Shown piece after piece: positions 58,525-64,000 of a stretch of DNA of 64,000 nt (positions are counted from its first letter, which is position 1; each line of letters begins with the position of its first letter). Source of the DNA: Artemisia argyi. Taxonomy: Eukaryota > Streptophyta > Magnoliopsida > Asterales > Asteraceae. The position numbers and the translations under genes were made by a program. Below the pieces are notes generated by a model, which worked only from the letters and a program-made list of their open reading frames with translations, was not told the DNA's origin and ran no database searches. The stretch lies in NCBI GenBank assembly GCA_030686995.1, contig CM060704.1, positions 115,608,042 to 115,672,041 of the forward strand, written 5' to 3'.

Positions 58525-58552
58525 TCGTTGTAGTATAGTATAGTGACAAGTA
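58525..58552 (+). other. tRNA-Asp 5'-half-like segment in U5 (antisense to the element)
   Basis: TCGTTGTAGTATAGT is identical to what I remember as nucleotides 2-16 of plant tRNA-Asp(GUC). A 5-nt repeat (ATAGT) and GACAAGTA follow, where the tRNA has GGTAAGTA. The segment recurs in all six LTRs of this family (17318, 34678, 40894, 45016, 52216, 58525). Confidence 0.6.
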
Positions 58553-59402
58553 CCGGGGGATTGATCGTTCAGCTTAGGAATAGTGTCGCTAAGATTAGAA
58601 AACCTAATTAATAGTTCTAGAGGTGAGAGATGATTATTTTTGTATTTTTATATTTTTATGAAAGCAAGTAAAATCTCGGGTTTTGAAGGAGTGGGCGGAA
58701 TTAGTTGCTAATCAACTAACCCAAAGCTAAGATGCAATCAAAATAAAATAATAAAAATGAAATTAAACTAATTAAACTAAGGTTGTGAGCAGTGGTTGGA
58801 GAAATTGTGTTTACTTAGACTTCACTACTCCCTAGATATCTTTTACATGTTAATTACTTGTTACACTTGTATGAATGACGGATTGTATTCCTTAATACCA
58901 TTCGTGGGGTGGCATACATAACTCCCCAACTCTATGAGCTCTTATCTCCTCCTACACCATGACCCAGCACAACTATAGGGATTGTAAACAGTGGCTCATG
59001 CATTAAATACAACCAATAAAGACCTAGTACGCCTCGGTTCATGTTTCTTAAGACGTTCAAGCATGTTACCATTTGGAGATCTGCCAGTTTTCTTAAGCCT
59101 AACATATAAATCATTCATTCAAAACAAGAATAGACAAGTAATCAACACATAATCAACATCTAGGTTTCATTAGATCTAAGCAAACACAAGAGAGATCTAG
59201 CCTAGCATAGTGGAATTGAGACAAGAACAAAAGATAAACAACCAACACATAGACATATTGATTGAATTGAAAGTACACTTATCTCAATTACAATGCAAGG
59301 TCTCAAGGGTTTGGAACCCTTGAAAAACCTGTAAAAGAGGCACCAAAATCGTCTTTAGGGTTTCACCAAAACTTCTCTCTTTTAATGAAAAAAACTAGAA
59401 AA

Positions 59403-59413
59403 CTATATATAGG
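59403..59413 (-). promoter_or_regulatory. D TATA box
   Basis: The minus strand CCTATATATAG lies directly downstream of the TGACG array. Its equivalents in the other family LTRs sit at the same place. Confidence 0.65.
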
Positions 59414-59423
59414 AAAAACAGTC

Positions 59424-59644
59424 TGACGGCGTCAAGAGTAACTTCTGACGCCGTCACCTCGCCGCCATATACTTCCTCGGACGGCCTTGATCCACTTATG
59501 ACGGCCTATGTGACGCCGTCACCAACCACGGTATATTAATTTTGCCACTTTGACGCCGTCACGAGTCCTTCTGACGCCGTCACCACCTTCGATATTTAAT
59601 TCTTCATGTCTGACGCCGTCAAGCTGATGGTCTTGACGCCGTCA
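59424..59644 (-). promoter_or_regulatory. TGACGCCGTCA array in D U3
   Basis: There are seven full 11-mers, at 59424 (as TGACGGCGTCA), 59446, 59511, 59551, 59572, 59611 and 59634, plus half-sites such as TGACGGCC at 59499. TGACG is the core recognised by plant TGA-class bZIP factors; binding here is inferred. Confidence 0.75.
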
Positions 59645-59855
59645 CCTTGTATTTTCAGCATGCAAATTAGGTACTTAGCCGTTTTCTTCACTTTTATGCT
59701 CCAAAAACGTCCAAAATAGCTTCTTTTCCAGAATTCACTCTCCAAACACCTAAAATCACAAAAGGAACGATTTAGGGCAATATTTGATCAAATAAAGTCG
59801 GATTCGGGCTTAAATGACCCCCTAAAAACGGATCATTTTTCGCCTCATCAAGAGA

Positions 59856-62443
59856 CTTCCCATATCAATTACTAGGAGGATTCCTTGATACAAGAAAAAC
59901 AATGAAATGATTACATAACTACTAACCAAGACTATGAGTATACAGTAAGACAATTTATAACTTAACAACAATTCTAAGATACCATGTGACCATCCAAACC
60001 ACCATCGCTGACCTAGTTGTCCAATTCTATCATTCAAAGGTACTAGCTAGATTGAGTTGCAGGATCGAACACACTGTGAAGGTATGCTAAGCAACACTAT
60101 AGAAATAAACCAAGCCTCTTAGCCGATACTGTAAAGCATTCAAATTAAACATGGCCTCATCCATACGCAAACTTCCCTGCAGTGAGTTTTCGCCAAGAAT
60201 GATTGATTCGAATTATGGATATCGATGTAAATTCCCCTAAAGCGTTGTGTCCTCAAGAAATTCTAGATAACTTCACCTATACATCAAGAGAGGCATCAGG
60301 TCCAAGCATATCTCCCCAGCTTTATGTGGAAATAAAATAGACATTCATCGACATAGTATCAATGGACACCCTCATTTTGCCAACATGTTGACAATTTCAA
60401 CGATAAACCATTTCAAGACTTAAGTTGGTTGAATACCTAGGCTTGTAGTTTTGCCAGATAATCGCCAATAGGCATCATCCAATATCAGGAACCGAACGTT
60501 AGACATCTATGCATTTATACGAACATTTCCTATCCTACTATTTTATCCTTGTTAGTATTTTTACTTTTAAATGAAGTTGATTTCAAAATTGTATTTATAC
60601 AAATCACATATCTCGTAGAAAATAATTTTGAATTGCCTATTTTGAACAAATACGATCCTTTTTAGCCAATATTTAGCAGAACCATTATACAATGAGAAAT
60701 ATTTAAACATCAACTTTGGTAAAACAGTCCTACTCACAACATGTTTAAAAATCGCGTCAGATTTCGTAACTATTAAATTATGAATCATCAAGAAAGATAT
60801 TATTTAGTAACCCATTTGTTCCATTTCCTAAATTCGTTTATTCAGAAAAAGATTTCGACCAAAAACTCAAAATCGCGAGAAAATTTTGAAAACAAATCAC
60901 CATACTACGTCGCTTATGCATTTAGGGCTTTGTGATTTGACAATAAGGAATATTGAAATAGGAGATCGATTACAAAAGTCATTAATGGAGACCAAGCACA
61001 ATAGGCAAAGAAAGACACATGTCTTAGCACCCATTAGACCAAAACACAAGGAAACAAAATTATTACCCATATTCTATCTTCTTCGTATAACATCCTTTTC
61101 GAAAGGCATAACGTTGTAGAATTAGTCACCAGATTCATTGTAACCGTTTCAATTATTCCTGATAAAGGTGATCGAATCACCTCAGACTTCTAGCAATCAT
61201 TTTTAAGATTTCCTTCAGAACCCCATTTAGATGTAAACACCGCCTATCATCCTCAGACCAATGGTCAGATCGAGAGGACAATTCAAACATAGGAAAGATA
61301 TGCTCCGAGAGTGAGCGATTGACTCTAGAAATGGTTGGACTAACCATTTATCATAAATCAGATTCGGTTGCAACGATATTTATCGCACGAGCGTAGAGAC
61401 TACACCATTTGAGGCACTCTATGGTCGAAGTACCAATTACCCATTTACAGACCGAAATCGAAAAGTTAAATTCACTGGTCTAGAACTAAACTATGGAACA
61501 ACAAAGGAAAATTTCACAAGTCAAGAACGAGTTACAAGCAACGAGAAACTGGTAGAAGTTAGGTTGGTGCATGACGCACATCATGCGGATTGGGTATCCC
61601 TGAACAGCAAACCATCTAGATTCAAGTGGAAGAACGAACTAAGTTGAAAGCTTTGCCTTGGAGAGGCATGATACGAATTTGGTAACACGAGAGATTGAAC
61701 CTATAGTATATTGGACCATTTAAGATTCATTTTAGAATCGACCAGCTGACACATAAAAATTTGAGTTCTGACAGAGTTCAGCAACATATATTACTCATAT
61801 TACATTGTAAACCTTAAGAAGCGCTGATCATCTATTGACGGACCAAACGCGGAAAAAGCCAAACTCACTATTCCTGTAATCACTCATGAAATAACTAGGA
61901 ATTTCCAGCAAATCTAGAATCAGTTACAAGTCAATAAGTTGTAAACCCTTAGAACTTCAAGTTGGTGGTAGGGTCATGTTAAAAGTTCTGCCTAGGAAAG
62001 ACATGATACCATTCAGAAAAATCCGGGAAGTTAAATTCGATGTACACTGGACCATTAATATATCAGACAGAGTAGGCCAGTAACCCTCAGACTTGAGCCT
62101 TGTTGGAAAGCAGCAGGATTACACAAACATGTTTCACAATTTCATATCCTGAGAAATGACTTTCAGATTAGTGACTCATTATTCCAATTGGAAGGAATCC
62201 AACTCAATGACAAACCTAAACCTGGTAGGAGAACAGTAGAAATCATGGACCGTGAGGTCGAACGGTTGAAGCAAAGACGAATTCCTATCGTGAAAATTCG
62301 CTGGAATTCTTGAAGAGGTCCCGAATTTACTTGGGAACAGGAAGACCAAATGCAACTCAAGTATCCACGTCTTTTTACCGAATATACTTTAGAGACCACC
62401 CAAAACTGAACTTTGGGACGAAGTTCCTTTTAGAGGGGAAGAC
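59856..62443 (+). pseudogene. pol: B pol remnant with integrase and chromodomain traces
   Basis: Only the 3' part is readable. At 61239-61288 the frame gives TAYHPQTNGQIERTIQ, the conserved block around the integrase catalytic glutamate. At about 62190-62392 a chromodomain-like tail reads VEIMDREVERLKQRRIPIVK-IRWNS, a stop, then GPEFTWEQEDQMQLKYP, typical of Tekay integrases. Earlier sequence is full of stops and frameshifts. A polypurine tract (TAGAGGGGAAGAC, 62431-62443) ends the region. Confidence 0.75.
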
Positions 62444-64000
62444 TGTCACAATTCATAATTTCAGGTCCTTGTTCAGATGTCAAAATTTCATTATTCATCT
62501 CAGAAGTTACTATTCACTGATCACTATTCATCATTTTTGGTGTCAGTTTGAGATTCCGAGAAGCGTTCAGAAAATTTACTATTCACATGACACTATTCAT
62601 TCCGAAGAGAAAACACTATTCATGTACTTTATTCATTTCATCGTAAATTTAGTTTATGGGTAATTAAATTCGCGTAACCGGTCAGGTTAAGCTGCGAATT
62701 CATGCATCGTCAATATTACATTCAGGAAACAAGTCAGGTTTAGCTGCGAATTCATGAGATCATCGGTAGGGACACTTCATATGGACTAGAAATGGCTTGC
62801 ATATCATCATTATAGCATTTGCATACTATTCCACTCGTAGGATATTCAAATTAATATTTTTGATATATTTGACTTTTTACGTATGTTTATTTTTAAATAA
62901 ACGTTAACACGCGACCAATAATATGACTAACACGTCCGACACTCCCGACTATGATCCCAATATATTTTTATATTCATTTTAATAATATATAAATTATATT
63001 ATTAATTTACCCGGTATTTTGGATATTTATTTATTTCGTATCGTAAGTTTACTATAATTATGACGGTTTTCGTAGAAATTAAACAATGATTATCCAAACA
63101 CTCAATATTTATACCCAACATATTTTTATAATTTTTATGACTTTATTATGTCCCGGTTAACTCCGTTAAAATTTATTTCTAGCAAACTCGGTACCCGGTA
63201 TTCCCTAAAACTATTAATATATACCTAAAACTACCTAAAGTCCACCAAAGTCTTACACCAATCTTCCTCCCCCATCCCAATCACTTACAAACCTTGAAAA
63301 TTTTACTTGCTCTCATTAATAGGGCACCTTTTTGTCTACTACAATATATATAATATATACATAGATATTATTAGTTCATTTCTACAAGTAAACTAGAAAT
63401 ATCAACTAGCAATATTTTTCTCCTTTCTCTCTTGCTCTAGGATCGGCCAAGACAACAAGAACAACAAGAAAACTTTATTTTTCAATATCTAGTAAATTAT
63501 CTAGTGTATTTTGTACTCCTATAAAGGGTTTGTAATACAAACTCAAGGTTTACATAGGTTTTCATCATCAAAATCTCATTAATCTTTCAAGTAAGTGTAT
63601 GAAACTCATCTTTATAATTTTACCAAGTTTTACAAGATTCATATGATATATATACAAGATCTACATGCATATGTTATTTATACCACTCCATTTTAAATAT
63701 ATCTAACTTTTGAGCCCTAGAAATAGATTATAGTTAGATCCTTGTTAGATCCACTTGATTTATGATGTATAGGAACCCATGACACCCTAAGAAGGTATAT
63801 GGTAAGATTAGACTAGTTTTGTGGTGATTGAAAGTGATTTGGTTGAAGTTGGAACTAGATTGGAACCTTAGAAATGGTTTTTGAAATAATATATATACCT
63901 ACTGTCCATATTTTTAAAACGTGGGAAAATCAGTAGATGATGGGTAATTTTTGACCAAAGATTTAGAAAATACTTTCAAAAACGAAGCCGTGGGCGAAAG
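62444..64000 (+). repeat. B 3' LTR, incomplete
   Basis: The first 1,557 bp of the LTR match 46230 onwards with small differences, such as loss of one ATAGTTACTATTCAT unit near 62510. It runs off the window; about 1.47 kb should follow. Confidence 0.9.

Larger units (their letters stand above)
52136..59850 (-). mobile_element. Element D: young complete Athila-like gag-only retrotransposon
   Basis: D is 7,715 bp with two 1,406-bp LTRs and a perfect 5-bp duplication AGAGA (52131-52135 and 59851-59855). It runs on the minus strand, with its primer-binding site at 58438-58420 and polypurine tract at 53555-53542. It encodes one intact 745-residue Gag and no RT, RNase H or integrase. I count five substitutions between the LTRs and no indel, making it the youngest insertion in the window. 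It lies inside the pol of B. Confidence 0.93.
58445..59850 (-). repeat. D 5' LTR
   Basis: 1,406 bp, TGATGCGTGGG...GCCTCATCA on the plus strand. In element order it has U3 with the TGACG array (59644-59424), TATA (59413-59403), and R/U5 with the tRNA-Asp-like segment and a TCTCGAG/CTCGAGA hairpin (58475-58492). Confidence 0.93.
46230..64000 (+). mobile_element. Element B: Tekay-type chromovirus, decayed (right LTR incomplete)
   Basis: The left LTR (46230-49253), primer-binding site, degenerate coding region and right LTR start (62444) define a plus-strand Ty3 element about 11.5 kb long without the nested D. The probable left target duplication is AAAAC (46225-46229); its partner is outside. 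Pol is recognisable only near the 3' end. The LTR family is the same as that of G1 at lower similarity. Confidence 0.85.

Noticed and set aside
58525..58552. A real tRNA-Asp gene
   Set aside because: Only the 5' half is matched, with a 5-nt insertion and no anticodon arm, T arm or acceptor partner.

Overview
The window looks like intergenic heterochromatin of a flowering plant, probably Asteraceae. It is AT-rich and made almost entirely of nested LTR retrotransposons. The lineage call rests on how the Gag and Pol reading frames resemble retrotransposon proteins I remember from composites such as Tanacetum, Artemisia and lettuce; I could not search for this. I see no host protein gene, tRNA gene, rRNA gene or CRISPR array.

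Layout, left to right. (1) 1-16698: a minus-strand SIRE-type Copia element (K). Its right-hand 5' LTR is 15562-16698, decayed gag-pol is 15494-10555, and an extra ORF lies downstream of pol. That ORF is split by G1 (174-8708), a complete Tekay-type Ty3 element with 3,097-bp LTRs, a 5-bp target duplication and an open gag but no pol. (2) 16716-17237 plus 35943 to about 36655: one long SIRE-like LTR (M) carrying an array of small hairpins, split by element A. (3) 17238-35942: A, a minus-strand Athila-like gag-only element with a decayed gag. Inside it sits S (19747-30772), an 11-kb Copia deletion derivative with 378/380-bp LTRs. (4) about 36660-40805: the 3' part of a decayed Athila element (X), cut inside its integrase by C. 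(5) 40806-44936: C, from the same family as A and D. It is followed at 44937 by another LTR of that family (L4), which is cut at 46229 by B. (6) 46230 to beyond the window end: B, a plus-strand Tekay chromovirus with ruined pol. Inside it is D (52136-59850), a young complete gag-only Athila-like element whose LTRs differ at about five positions.

Functionally, none of the complete elements here (G1, D, A, S) encodes a reverse transcriptase or integrase. G1 and D keep intact Gag plus LTR, primer-binding and polypurine signals, so they probably move using proteins from autonomous relatives. The most unusual material is in cis-acting DNA. The A/C/D family LTRs carry a sequence matching the 5' half of tRNA-Asp, the same tRNA that would prime them, plus an array of TGACGCCGTCA near-palindromes beside the U3 TATA box and a matching inverted pair downstream of gag. 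Element K carries a GC-rich module beside its LTR TATA box that recurs before its downstream ORF and again as a 75-bp in-frame insertion in gag.

All boundaries were read by eye. tRNA sequences and family assignments are from memory and should be checked by alignment.
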